DNA from: an uncultured Lachnospiraceae bacterium
GTDB taxonomy: Bacteria; Bacillota; Clostridia; Lachnospirales; Lachnospiraceae
NCBI GenBank assembly: GCA_910589195.1
Contig: CAJUTC010000016.1
Coordinates: 1-64,000 of the forward strand
DNA: 64,000 nt
Reading direction: 5' to 3'
The notes beneath the pieces were generated by a model, which made no database searches, was not told where the DNA came from, and saw nothing but the letters and a program-made list of their open reading frames with translations. Below, piece after piece: positions 1 through 7,704 of this stretch; the first letter of the stretch is position 1, and each line of letters starts with the position of its first letter. Position numbers and translations under genes: made by a program.

Positions 1-2152
1 TCCCGCTTCCTTCCTCCTCCCGAAGCAAAAATTCTTCCTGATAAGAATATATTCCGCCGCTGTTATCCCAGAAAACCAAAAGCAGTTCAATAACGTTCTC
101 TTCTGTCTGCTCCGCATCTGAATCCGTAAAATACAGACGGATATTTTCTGTTTTTTCCAGACCGGCGCTGAATATTCCCTCCAAAACTGCAGCACCGTCC
201 TCCATGCTTATGGGAAGCTCCTGCCTGCTCAGGATTTCAGGGCGCAGTCGGTCAGTATGCCCATGGCTGTTCTGGCTATCCTGCAGCAGACTTCCTGTCA
301 GTTCCTCTCTCCACAAGGCATTGTCCAGAAAAATCTGTTCCGGTGCGGCATTCCCCTCATCCTTCCACTGATCGTAGTCGGTATTCTCTGCCGTCACCAC
401 ATTATCGGTAAAATAAATAACAGGATTCGTTTCCATAATGCTCCTGCGGTATGTGTCTTTAAATTCTTCGATACTATTCATCAGAAAGGAAATATATCCT
501 TCTTCATCAAATGTTTTTTGAAAAACAATGGCCTGGCCGTTCAGCCCGCTGGTGCTGCGCTTATGCCCGGCAAAGTTCATCTCTCTTATCCGGTTGTTCA
601 CTTTGGCATATTCCTGGCTGACTGCCGCCCGAACCGCCGCGTTAGAACAGTAATCCGTACTTTTATAGCAAGTTACCGTAATTGGTCCTTCCAGCGCTGA
701 AAACGTCAGCAGTTCAATGCTGACTGCCCCGATAAGCGCTGCCTTCTGCTGCCATCCTGCCAGCTGCTTTGTCCTAATAAAAGAAAACACCGCCGCATAA
801 ACTCCTATAAGAGAGGCAGTCACAAATGCAGATTCCGAAAATGCCAGCAGCCCCGCACTATCCTTCAACTCTGCATAGTGGCCAAGCAGCACAGCCAGCA
901 CAGCAAAAAGCAGTATCACCGCAGCCATCCGTTTGGCAAACACAAGAACGTTTTCTTCTATTTTTCCTGAAAACACTTCCTGCATCAGCGGCATTGCCGC
1001 CAACAGTACAAAAAAAACCACAAACACTCTAGCCAGCGTCGGAAAGCGGAAATTCTGCATCATGGGCAAAATACGGTAAAGCAGGCTGTGCAGGAAAGAA
1101 TCTTTGCTGACAATTAAACAGGCAATGAGCGCCAGTACTGCATAGATATGTTTACTGCGCGTTTTTTTAACCAGCAGCGCCGGAAAAAGGAGCACAGGAA
1201 AAAGCCCGAAATACACATTTACCATGCTTGGCTCAAGTCCTGGAATAAACTGCGTCATCCGGGGAAAAATAAGGGAAAGCATCGTGCTGAACGGATACGT
1301 ATTGGGAACCTGCCCCAGCCCATTCGTCCTGGTAAGCTGTCCCATATGGCAGAGAAAAGGAATCAGTGTTACCGCCCCTGCCAGCACCGTACAGATACAC
1401 AACTGGATAAATACTTTTACAGAGGTCAGAAAAACGGTCGTATTCTTTCCTGTACGCCACAGACGGCAGACATACCAGACATAGGGAATAAGAAATAAAA
1501 ATGCCTGATAAAACAGCTCCGGATAACCGCCAGTCAGAATCAGTCCTCCGCACAATCCAGCCAAAAGAAGATGCAGCACTTTCTTTTCCCGTATATATTT
1601 CTGCACAAAATAAAAAAGCCAGGGAATCCACGCTGCCGAAATAATAATCATAATATGCTGTGCATTTGACAGAAACACCCCGCATCCGCCGTAAAGTAAA
1701 CCGGCGGCTATCCCTGCGCAAAGCCCCGAAACCGATAAAAACGCTCCGTTTTCTTCCGGCCTGCGCTCTGCCAGCTCCTTCCCTGCCAACAAAAACATGC
1801 CAAACTGCGCAATAACGATGTGCATCACATACGATGCCGCCAGGATGTGCGGCGAATACCCAAAAACCAGTGCCAGAAAAAGCGTCAGCGGATACCAGAC
1901 AGGAGAACCAAACACCGCATAATACGGCGAACCGTAACGCATTAACGGATTCCAGAGCGGCACTGTCCCGGAAGCCAATGCATCCGTCATCAGCACCTGC
2001 GTAGGATACTCCGCATCCCAGATATCGTACTTCATTAAATTTTCCCCAAGCAGCAGCGACCAGTTCGCACATGCACTAAACAATACATAAAACAGAAAAA
2101 CACCAGCAGCAATTCGTACCGGATGCGTCTTTATCCAACGTTCTCCCACCAT
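1..2152 (-). CDS. YfhO-family multi-pass membrane protein, C-terminus cut by window edge
   Basis: An open frame runs without a stop from an ATG at 2152 to the window edge, about 717 residues. Its N-terminal two thirds is a series of hydrophobic helices. The motifs YDIWDAEYPTQ and PLWNPLMRYGSPYYAVFGS near the N-terminus fit the YfhO family of polytopic membrane proteins, which resemble glycosyltransferase C-fold enzymes. In Bacillus and Listeria YfhO helps add sugars to lipoteichoic acid. The last 200 visible residues are soluble and probably extracytoplasmic, also family-like. A GGGAG Shine-Dalgarno lies 8 bases before the ATG, and a consensus promoter sits just upstream. Family assignment is from overall pattern; the sugar and acceptor cannot be told. 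Family members are usually about 850 residues, so roughly 100-150 residues are missing here. Confidence 0.85.
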   Translation of the reverse strand, partial: MVGERWIKTHPVRIAAGVFLFYVLFSACANWSLLLGENLMKYDIWDAEYPTQVLMTDALASGTVPLWNPLMRYGSPYYAVFGSPVWYPLTLFLALVFGYSPHILAASYVMHIVIAQFGMFLLAGKELAERRPEENGAFLSVSGLCAGIAAGLLYGGCGVFLSNAQHIMIIISAAWIPWLFYFVQKYIREKKVLHLLLAGLCGGLILTGGYPELFYQAFLFLIPYVWYVCRLWRTGKNTTVFLTSVKVFIQLCICTVLAGAVTLIPFLCHMGQLTRTNGLGQVPNTYPFSTMLSLIFPRMTQFIPGLEPSMVNVYFGLFPVLLFPALLVKKTRSKHIYAVLALIACLIVSKDSFLHSLLYRILPMMQNFRFPTLARVFVVFFVLLAAMPLMQEVFSGKIEENVLVFAKRMAAVILLFAVLAVLLGHYAELKDSAGLLAFSESAFVTASLIGVYAAVFSFIRTKQLAGWQQKAALIGAVSIELLTFSALEGPITVTCYKSTDYCSNAAVRAAVSQEYAKVNNRIREMNFAGHKRSTSGLNGQAIVFQKTFDEEGYISFLMNSIEEFKDTYRRSIMETNPVIYFTDNVVTAENTDYDQWKDEGNAAPEQIFLDNALWREELTGSLLQDSQNSHGHTDRLRPEILSRQELPISMEDGAAVLEGIFSAGLEKTENIRLYFTDSDAEQTEENVIELLLVFWDNSGGIYSYQEEFLLREEEGSG

Positions 2153-2180
2153 TTCCTAATCTCCCTTCATTTCCTTAACG

Positions 2181-2209
2181 AGTATAGCAATTTTGGCATG
2201 TAATGTCAA
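2181..2209 (-). promoter_or_regulatory. SigA-type promoter of the YfhO-family gene
   Basis: On the minus strand TTGACA (2204-2209) and TATACT (2181-2186) are separated by exactly 17 bases. The start codon at 2152 follows about 30 bases later. The -35 box overlaps the end of the decayed Rpn reading frame. Confidence 0.8.
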
Positions 2210-2616
2210 TTTATTCTGGATTTCTGATTTTTTGCTCTCGCTGTTCTATCCTTACTTACCTGTATAAAATAGCAAAATCCTTTCCTAACTGCGGCATAAG
2301 CCTGAATCACCATTGCAGTCAGGAAAGGCAATATTTGTACAAAATGACATCTTGTAACTATGGAAAGCAGGTAGGCAGCATGTTCATCTTTCATTGCAAC
2401 CACACTTTTCATTACATCCCGATAAACCTGCTTTGGCTCCCCGGCATCATCTGCACCATAAGGAACAGCAATTTCTGTCGTATCCAGTTCCTGCAGTTGC
2501 CCTGGCAAAATCCTCTGCTGGCTGCCATAAATATAGTAATTAAATGCATCAGCAAAGATTGCATTCTGCTTCATATAATCTTTGGTAACCGTATCTTTAC
2601 GCCTCAACTCCCTCAT
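2206..2616 (-). pseudogene. Truncated Rpn-family (PD-(D/E)XK) nuclease/transposase-like gene
   Basis: The segment 2365-2616 encodes KDTVTKDYMKQNAIFADAFN followed by LDTTEIAVPYGADDAG. This is the N-terminal signature of Rpn/YhgA-like recombination-promoting nucleases, which are common as multicopy genes in Lachnospiraceae. After MKDEHAAYLL the family similarity stops. The frame continues through unrelated sequence that contains a 14-bp inverted repeat and ends at 2206, so about 120 residues survive of a family near 300. The core nuclease motifs further along are absent. The frame can be extended upstream to 2754, but that stretch overlaps the spoVT terminator and does not look like protein, so the ATG at 2616 is preferred. 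Almost certainly a non-functional remnant. Confidence 0.75.
2279..2328. repeat. Inverted repeat at the Rpn truncation point
   Basis: Arms CCTTTCCTAACTGC (2279-2292) and GCAGTCAGGAAAGG (2315-2328) pair over 14 positions with one mismatch around a 22-base loop. The repeat lies just beyond the point where Rpn homology ends (2365). It could be a transposed fragment, a small palindromic element or a hairpin left from a deletion. Confidence 0.6.
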
Positions 2617-2726
2617 CTCTTTTCTTAACTCTGCTTCCAGTATATCATGCCATCTGTTTTTCCGCAACGACCGCTTTCTTATCACCGCTGCCCTGAACTC
2701 CCTATTTGAACGATTGTTCATCCAAC

Positions 2727-2774
2727 AAAAAACTGCTGTACCAGAATTTTCCACAATCCGTACAGCAGCTTTTT
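2727..2774 (-). terminator. Intrinsic terminator after spoVT
   Basis: Stem CTGCTGTAC (2733-2741) pairs with GTACAGCAG (2760-2768) around an 18-base loop. On the minus strand it is followed by six T residues, and a matching A/T run on the other side makes it potentially bidirectional. It lies about 50 bases after the spoVT stop codon. Confidence 0.8.
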
Positions 2775-2825
2775 AAACTTTTCTGTTATTACCTTTTTAT
2801 TTTCTATCCTATTCTATCCTACAGC

Positions 2826-3374
2826 CTACCCTTCCATCTGCCTCCCCAAAAATCCAGCCGCCGTCGATGCCAGCTTCATCTCCATGTCACCAAAGCGCGC
2901 CCTTGGCTCCCTGCTCAAAATCGCAACGGAACCGATAGCGTCACCTTCACAGAGAATTGCTGTTACCACCTGGGCTGTAATTCCTTCCAGCTCTTCGGTT
3001 ACCAGCGGAATAAAATTTTTATCGTCTTTGCCTGCGCATACCGACTGCCGCTCATTAATCACTTGCTCTAACTGACGGCTGATATTTTTTTGCAGCAGGT
3101 CTTTCTTCGGCCCTCCGGCTACGGCAATTACTTGATCCCGATCTGTAATGCATACCATTAACCCGGTAGACTGTGCCATAGCCTCTGCATATTGACCGGA
3201 AAAAGCGGTTAACTCCACCATGGGAGAATATTTTTTCAATATGATCTCGCCTTCCCTGTCTGTGAAGATCTCCAACGGAGTCCCTTCACGCAGGCGCAAT
3301 GTACGGCGAATTTCTTTTGGTACTACAATTCTTCCTAAATCATCGATTCTTCTCACTATACCTGTAGCTTTCAT
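2826..3374 (-). CDS. spoVT: Stage V sporulation protein T (AbrB-family transcription regulator)
   Basis: The 182-residue product begins MKATGIVRRIDDLGRIVVPKEI, the characteristic swapped-hairpin AbrB DNA-binding domain (residues 1-50). A GAF-like domain follows to the end, matching the length and layout of SpoVT. SpoVT is made in the forespore and tunes SigG-dependent genes, including its own. The ATG has a GGAGGAAT Shine-Dalgarno 6 bases upstream. That ribosome binding site lies in one arm of a long inverted repeat (3380-3442), and a possible SigG-like promoter overlaps the repeat. A good terminator follows, so the gene is probably monocistronic. In Bacillus it sits next to mfd; here mfd is 44 kb upstream. 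Confidence 0.96.
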   Translation of the reverse strand: MKATGIVRRIDDLGRIVVPKEIRRTLRLREGTPLEIFTDREGEIILKKYSPMVELTAFSGQYAEAMAQSTGLMVCITDRDQVIAVAGGPKKDLLQKNISRQLEQVINERQSVCAGKDDKNFIPLVTEELEGITAQVVTAILCEGDAIGSVAILSREPRARFGDMEMKLASTAAGFLGRQMEG

Positions 3375-3379
3375 AATAA

Positions 3380-3442
3380 AAATTCCTCCATTTTACTGTA
3401 CTCTCCGTTTCTGGAAGTAGTATTTGTAGAATGGAGGAATTT
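3380..3442. promoter_or_regulatory. Inverted repeat covering the spoVT ribosome binding site
   Basis: Arms 3380-3396 and 3426-3442 are near-perfect reverse complements (16 of 17 positions) that include AATTCCTCCATT and AATGGAGGAATT. In a long transcript the upstream arm would mask the spoVT Shine-Dalgarno. As DNA it could be an operator for SpoVT itself. Confidence 0.6.
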
Positions 3443-3446
3443 ATAC
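3418..3446 (-). promoter_or_regulatory. spoVT: Possible SigG/SigF-type promoter of spoVT
   Basis: On the minus strand GTATA (3442-3446) and AATACTA (3418-3424) are 17 bases apart, resembling the forespore consensus (GTATA / CATACTA-like). SpoVT is known to be SigG-dependent in Bacillus. The match is partial. Confidence 0.4.
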
Positions 3447-3458
3447 GAAAAAAATCAA

Positions 3459-4199
3459 TTAAAACTCATCAACATCATAAATGTCATTGAATTCCAGTTC
3501 CACTTCTTCGATAAATTCAGCGATCTCTTCTTCTGATAGCAAGCTTGCGAGCTGCTGCCTTGCCGCCGCTTCAAAAGCAGCTTCTGTGGGATATTTATGA
3601 TTATCAATATAATCATCACGAAGTGCTTCCATAATCATGCCTAAAGCTTCCATTTCGCCTGGCACTGGCTCCCATTCTTTGGAAATCGTATTATATCTTT
3701 GCAGAACTTTGTCTTTATAACGGTATTTTACTCCGCCCTGGTTCATGGTGCCGCCGCCTTTTCTGGCAGAGCCGTCTTCATTAAAGAAATAATTCTGCCC
3801 GTCAATCTCTTTTGCGCCAATTACCATGCTTCCGTCTTCATTAAAATAGTAGGTTTTATCTTTCAGTTCCATCCATCCGGTTTTCATGTTGCCTTTGTTG
3901 TCAAAATAATACCATTTTCCGTTATCCTGCTGCCATCCGTTAGTGGCCATGGTTCCATCCGCCCGGAAATATCTCCATTCGTAGTCAACCTGGCACCATC
4001 CTGTAACCATGTAACCATTGGCGTCAAAATAGTAATCAGTTCCGTTGATGGTTCTCCAACCGTTAATCGCCCGGTTTCCACTTTCAAACACGTAGTACCA
4101 GCCTGTGCTGTCGCTTTCCCAGCCTGCCGCCAGGGCAGGAATGGCTCCACAGATTGATAAGGCGGCGGCTGTTGCCGCAATCATAAATTTCTTTTTCAT
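3459..4199 (-). CDS. Secreted protein with cell-wall/choline-binding repeats
   Basis: The product has 246 residues. A signal peptide (MKKKFMIAATAAALSICG, cleaved near ALAA) is followed by about six aromatic repeats of the type GWYYV / GTDYYFDANGYMVTGW / GKWYYFDNKGNMKTGW, typical of the CW_binding (choline-binding) family. The last 80 residues carry no repeats and are acidic and helical (SEEEIAEFIEEVELEF). It should be exported and held non-covalently on wall or teichoic polymers; no enzymatic domain is visible. It lies just after the kinase operon and is separated from it by about 220 bases. A second, unrelated cell-wall-repeat protein sits at the other end of the T7SS island (42393-43193). 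Confidence 0.88.
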   Translation of the reverse strand: MKKKFMIAATAAALSICGAIPALAAGWESDSTGWYYVFESGNRAINGWRTINGTDYYFDANGYMVTGWCQVDYEWRYFRADGTMATNGWQQDNGKWYYFDNKGNMKTGWMELKDKTYYFNEDGSMVIGAKEIDGQNYFFNEDGSARKGGGTMNQGGVKYRYKDKVLQRYNTISKEWEPVPGEMEALGMIMEALRDDYIDNHKYPTEAAFEAAARQQLASLLSEEEIAEFIEEVELEFNDIYDVDEF

Positions 4200-4382
4200 T
4201 ATTAATTTCCTCCTATTCTTTTATACGTATTCTCAAAATCACTTTTATATCTGTCTTTGTATCCGATTTCCTGCCAGGCAAACCGTATATAGAAGCAACT
4301 TGTTTTTTGTGAATGCTTAAGCACTCCGCTTCCGTTCACCTGGCAAAACATCATCTCACAAATCCAAGCACAAGACTTTTCT

Positions 4383-4419
4383 GAGAATACTCTTTTATAT
4401 AAAGAGCGTTTTAATGCTC
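4383..4419 (-). terminator. Weak candidate terminator of the kinase operon
   Basis: A short GAGC/GCTC hairpin (4404-4419) followed on the minus strand by an A/T-rich tail lies just after the PASTA kinase stop codon. The 4-bp stem is weak. The rest of the 223-base gap to the next gene (4200-4422) shows nothing else I can name. Confidence 0.3.
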
Positions 4420-4422
4420 AAG

Positions 4423-6654
4423 TTACCCCATAGGAATGTAGGGGGCAAACGTAGGAATCCCTTCTGCCCCGCCTGTTGTGGCAGGCGCCTGGGTCGTTGG
4501 CGGCTCTGTAGGCGCCGGGGTGGGTGCCGGCGTTGTTGGCGGCTCTGTAGGCGCTGGCGTCGTTGGCGGCTCTGTAGGCGCCGGGGTGGGCGCCGGCGTT
4601 GTTGGCGGCGGGGTAGGCGCTGGTGTTACCTGAGGCGCCGTGGTCTGGGTCGGAGCCTGTGTTCCAGAATTGGCTTTGGATGGATCTCTTCCTTGGCTGA
4701 TGGTTAAATCAACCCGATCGCCCTTTTTCACCTCTGCATCCTGAGCCACACTCTGGGAAATTACTTTCCCCTCCGCTACCGAATCGCTATAAGCTTTCCG
4801 GACCGTTCCCACTGTAAGCCCCAGTTCCTCAATGGTCTGTCTTGCTTCCGCTTCCGACATAAGCTGTACATTCTTCATGTAGATTTTCTCTGCACCGCTG
4901 CTGACACGAACCGTAACATATGAATTCTTATTCGCGGACCTACCTGCCTTCGGCTCCTGTCCTAATACAGTGCCTACTGGCTCATCACTTGTTTCTTCTA
5001 CCCAGTTAATCCGAAAGCTGGCATCTGTAAGGGCTTTTTCGGCTTCTTCCCGTCCCAGGCCCTCTACATCCGGAACATTTACCTGAATGGACGGATCCCC
5101 TCCCGTTTCATTCATGCAAATGGTAATGGTAATCTCTTTATCCAGCTCTACATTGTCACCTTGTTTTTCACTTACATCTAAAACAGAAAGGTAAACACCG
5201 TCTTCCTGGCTCTCCTTTACTTTAATATTTGTAAATCCGGCTTCTTTCAAAAGGGTTTCGGCCTCTTTCTGCTGAAGGCCTGTGATGGCCGGAAGCACTC
5301 CTTTTTCCTTTCCCATACTGATTTCCACAACTACTACTGAATTAACAGGAACTGCTGTATTTTCCTTAATGGCCTGATAGGAAATCATATTTTGCGGAAT
5401 TTCATCGGAATATACCATCTTATCCCTGGACATGCCAAGCTCTTTTTCCGTTAAAACGGCTTCTGCCTCGTCTGCTTCCTTATTCACAACATTGGGCACC
5501 CGGACCATATCCTCTTTCAACTGGCTTTTCCCTGATGTAAGGCCAAACTGGATCACACCTGTCACCATTAACGCAGTCATTACCGCTACAGCGCTGACGC
5601 CTAAGCCTGCCACAGCAAAAATCCAGCGTGGCACCTTTCCTACGTCGTTTTTCGTCTTTGTAATAGAGCGTTCCTTTACCTCAGCGGCTATCAGCTCTTT
5701 GGCAAACTCATCCATTGTCTGAGTTCGATCCTGAATCTTTACATGAAGCGCATTCATCAGTGCCGTTTCCATCGGCTTTGCGATCTTAACTCCTAACCTG
5801 GATGGTTTCTTTAAATCGTCCTTTACGCTTCGCTCCATGGCGTCTTCCGGCGTTACACCGGTAAGCATCTTATACAAAGTAGCCGCCAGAGCATACACAT
5901 CCGTCCAGGTTCCCTGGTCGCCTCTGCTGCGATATTGCTCCTCTGGCGCATAGCCCGGCTTAATAATAACAGAAAGGCTTTTGCTGTGTTTAGTTGTGGC
6001 ATACCGGGCAGCCCCGAAATCCAGAAGCTTTACCTGCAAGGTATCTGCTTCGTCCGGGTTTAAAATATAAATATTATCTGGCGCAATATCACGGTGCAGG
6101 ATCCCGGTTCTATGAACCGCTTCCATGGCGTTTGCCACCTGAAGGATAATGGGCACCGCCTGTTCCGGAGGCATTTTCCCCCGTTCTTCCAGATACCGCT
6201 TTAACGGCATTCCCTCTAAGAACTCCATCACTATGTAGGAAGTCCCGTTGGCCTCGAAGCAGTCATAAATCTGCACGATTCCGGGAACGGACTCAAACTT
6301 TGCCAACCGCTTTGCCTCTTCCAGAGTTTTTAATAGGCCCTCCCGGAACTGTTCAGCCTTATCACCGGAATAAACGGTAACTTTCTGCTGTGTGGGCATA
6401 CGGGTTGCAAATTCACTGGGAAGGTACTCTTTAATTGCCACCTTCCGCTCCATCAGCTTATCCCAGCCTACATAAGTAATTCCAAACCCGCCGTACCCTA
6501 GCACCTTGCCAACGATATACCGCTGCTGCAGCATAGAACCTGGCCGGATATGGTAAGACTGTTTGGGCGGCGTGTTCACTGCATAGCCGCAATAAGGGCA
6601 GATGTCAAACTGATCATCATACTCCTTCATACATCCCATACATAATTGTTTCAT
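4423..6654 (-). CDS. Membrane Ser/Thr protein kinase with zinc ribbon and four PASTA domains (PrkC/PknB-like)
   Basis: The product has 743 residues. An N-terminal zinc ribbon (Cys pairs in CMGC and CPYC, residues 5-22) precedes a complete Hanks kinase domain (about 48-320). It has glycine loop GYGGFG, catalytic K75 in VAIK, HRD at 187-189 and DFG at 212-214. A transmembrane helix at about 344-372 is followed outside the cell by four PASTA repeats (about 386-655) and a Pro/Thr tail of PAPT/EPPT repeats. PASTA domains bind muropeptides or beta-lactams, so this kinase probably senses peptidoglycan and phosphorylates cytoplasmic proteins. It is the last gene of an operon containing two PP2C phosphatases, another kinase and a pseudokinase. 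The zinc ribbon is unusual for PrkC and matches the other kinases here. Confidence 0.95.
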   Translation of the reverse strand: MKQLCMGCMKEYDDQFDICPYCGYAVNTPPKQSYHIRPGSMLQQRYIVGKVLGYGGFGITYVGWDKLMERKVAIKEYLPSEFATRMPTQQKVTVYSGDKAEQFREGLLKTLEEAKRLAKFESVPGIVQIYDCFEANGTSYIVMEFLEGMPLKRYLEERGKMPPEQAVPIILQVANAMEAVHRTGILHRDIAPDNIYILNPDEADTLQVKLLDFGAARYATTKHSKSLSVIIKPGYAPEEQYRSRGDQGTWTDVYALAATLYKMLTGVTPEDAMERSVKDDLKKPSRLGVKIAKPMETALMNALHVKIQDRTQTMDEFAKELIAAEVKERSITKTKNDVGKVPRWIFAVAGLGVSAVAVMTALMVTGVIQFGLTSGKSQLKEDMVRVPNVVNKEADEAEAVLTEKELGMSRDKMVYSDEIPQNMISYQAIKENTAVPVNSVVVVEISMGKEKGVLPAITGLQQKEAETLLKEAGFTNIKVKESQEDGVYLSVLDVSEKQGDNVELDKEITITICMNETGGDPSIQVNVPDVEGLGREEAEKALTDASFRINWVEETSDEPVGTVLGQEPKAGRSANKNSYVTVRVSSGAEKIYMKNVQLMSEAEARQTIEELGLTVGTVRKAYSDSVAEGKVISQSVAQDAEVKKGDRVDLTISQGRDPSKANSGTQAPTQTTAPQVTPAPTPPPTTPAPTPAPTEPPTTPAPTEPPTTPAPTPAPTEPPTTQAPATTGGAEGIPTFAPYIPMG
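4455..4650. repeat. Pro/Thr-rich tandem repeat in the PASTA kinase
   Basis: GC-rich degenerate repeats encode the PAPTEPPTTPAPT-type tail beyond the last PASTA domain. Such tails usually act as flexible spacers through the cell wall. The unit number is likely to vary between strains. Confidence 0.75.
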
Positions 6655-6705
6655 AGTATCCCTCTATATTCCTATTTTCTTTTCTCAAACCTTCATTCAC
6701 ATATC

Positions 6706-7704
6706 CTAAAGGAAACAATATGCTAATAAGAAACCAATCATCACCAGAATCACCAAACCGGCAATCCCGCCGATTACCCACGAAACTGGAAAACGGGGCG
6801 CGTTTTCCCCTTCCCTCCAAGCTACCATTTCCTCCCGAAACTGGGCCATATCCGTTACTTTATGGGATAACGCATCTTTTAGCGTTTTTACTGTAAGCTT
6901 AGGAAACAGCTTCCGATTCGAAACGATCACTTCCTCCAGCATGGCGGAATCCAGGATTTCCCGGCCTGTCATCATCCGGCAGAAAAATTTTGCCAGACCA
7001 TAAATATCTTCACAGGCTCCTGCTTCCCATAAGGTCTGCCCAGGCCCGTTCTGTTCTCCCTGGAACATTTCAGAAAGTTGCCAGCCGCCAAAGTCTTTTA
7101 GGATCAAGTTCCCTTCGGATGTTACCCAAAAGGTATCAATCCCTACCATCCCGTGCCAGCCGCCGGCTTTCTGCACCTTTTCCACCGCATTCATCGCCTT
7201 CTGCAAAAAGGCCATGGCTTCTTCTAATTTTAACGTCCTTCCCTGGAGCCATTGGCCAAAGGTCTGCCGCTTTTGGTATTCCATCACTCCGTAGGCAGTT
7301 TCGTTTTCCTTGAAGCAGGCATAGTAGGTGATCACGTCTTTCTCCTGATATAGCCTGAGCAGTTCCCGGCTGCGGAAATAAAACTGCTCAAGCCCCGCCT
7401 GATACCGTTCCTTTTCCGTTGGAAGGGCTTCCACATATAGCCCCTCTTTCCGGCATGCCCAGTCTTGCGGATAATACTCCTGTATCTGTACCTTCCGCTC
7501 AAATAGCGCGTCCCAGCCAATATAAATAATGTCGCTGCTTCTGGCCTTGAGCACCAGGCCCACAATATAGCGCCCCTGAAGAATACTGCCTGGCCGGATA
7601 TAAAGCGATTCCCTTTCTTCTTCCTTTTCTGTAAATCCACAGTGGGGACAGGTATTTTCATACCGATCCTGATACTCTTCCATACATTTTAAGCATCGCC
7701 TCAT
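6706..7704 (-). CDS. Zinc-ribbon membrane pseudokinase
   Basis: The product has 332 residues. It keeps the same zinc ribbon (CLKC/CPHC) and the same linker into a kinase-like domain as its two neighbours. However, the glycine loop is replaced by KARSSD, the VAIK lysine by Q75 (VQIQ), HRD by HGM (184-186) and the metal-binding Asn by Thr. DFG is kept (204-206). It should therefore not transfer phosphate. A single hydrophobic helix (about 307-330) forms the extreme C-terminus. Its first codon overlaps the stop of the preceding kinase (ATGA), so the two are translationally coupled. Possible roles are a scaffold or allosteric partner of the adjacent kinases. EssB of T7SS is also a membrane pseudokinase, so a distant structural role is conceivable but unproven. 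Confidence 0.88.
   Translation of the reverse strand: MRRCLKCMEEYQDRYENTCPHCGFTEKEEERESLYIRPGSILQGRYIVGLVLKARSSDIIYIGWDALFERKVQIQEYYPQDWACRKEGLYVEALPTEKERYQAGLEQFYFRSRELLRLYQEKDVITYYACFKENETAYGVMEYQKRQTFGQWLQGRTLKLEEAMAFLQKAMNAVEKVQKAGGWHGMVGIDTFWVTSEGNLILKDFGGWQLSEMFQGEQNGPGQTLWEAGACEDIYGLAKFFCRMMTGREILDSAMLEEVIVSNRKLFPKLTVKTLKDALSHKVTDMAQFREEMVAWREGENAPRFPVSWVIGGIAGLVILVMIGFLLAYCFL

Noticed and set aside
1233..2072. 279-residue open frame on the minus strand
   Set aside because: It overlaps the YfhO-family gene in another frame; the real frame gives membrane helices and family motifs, this one does not.
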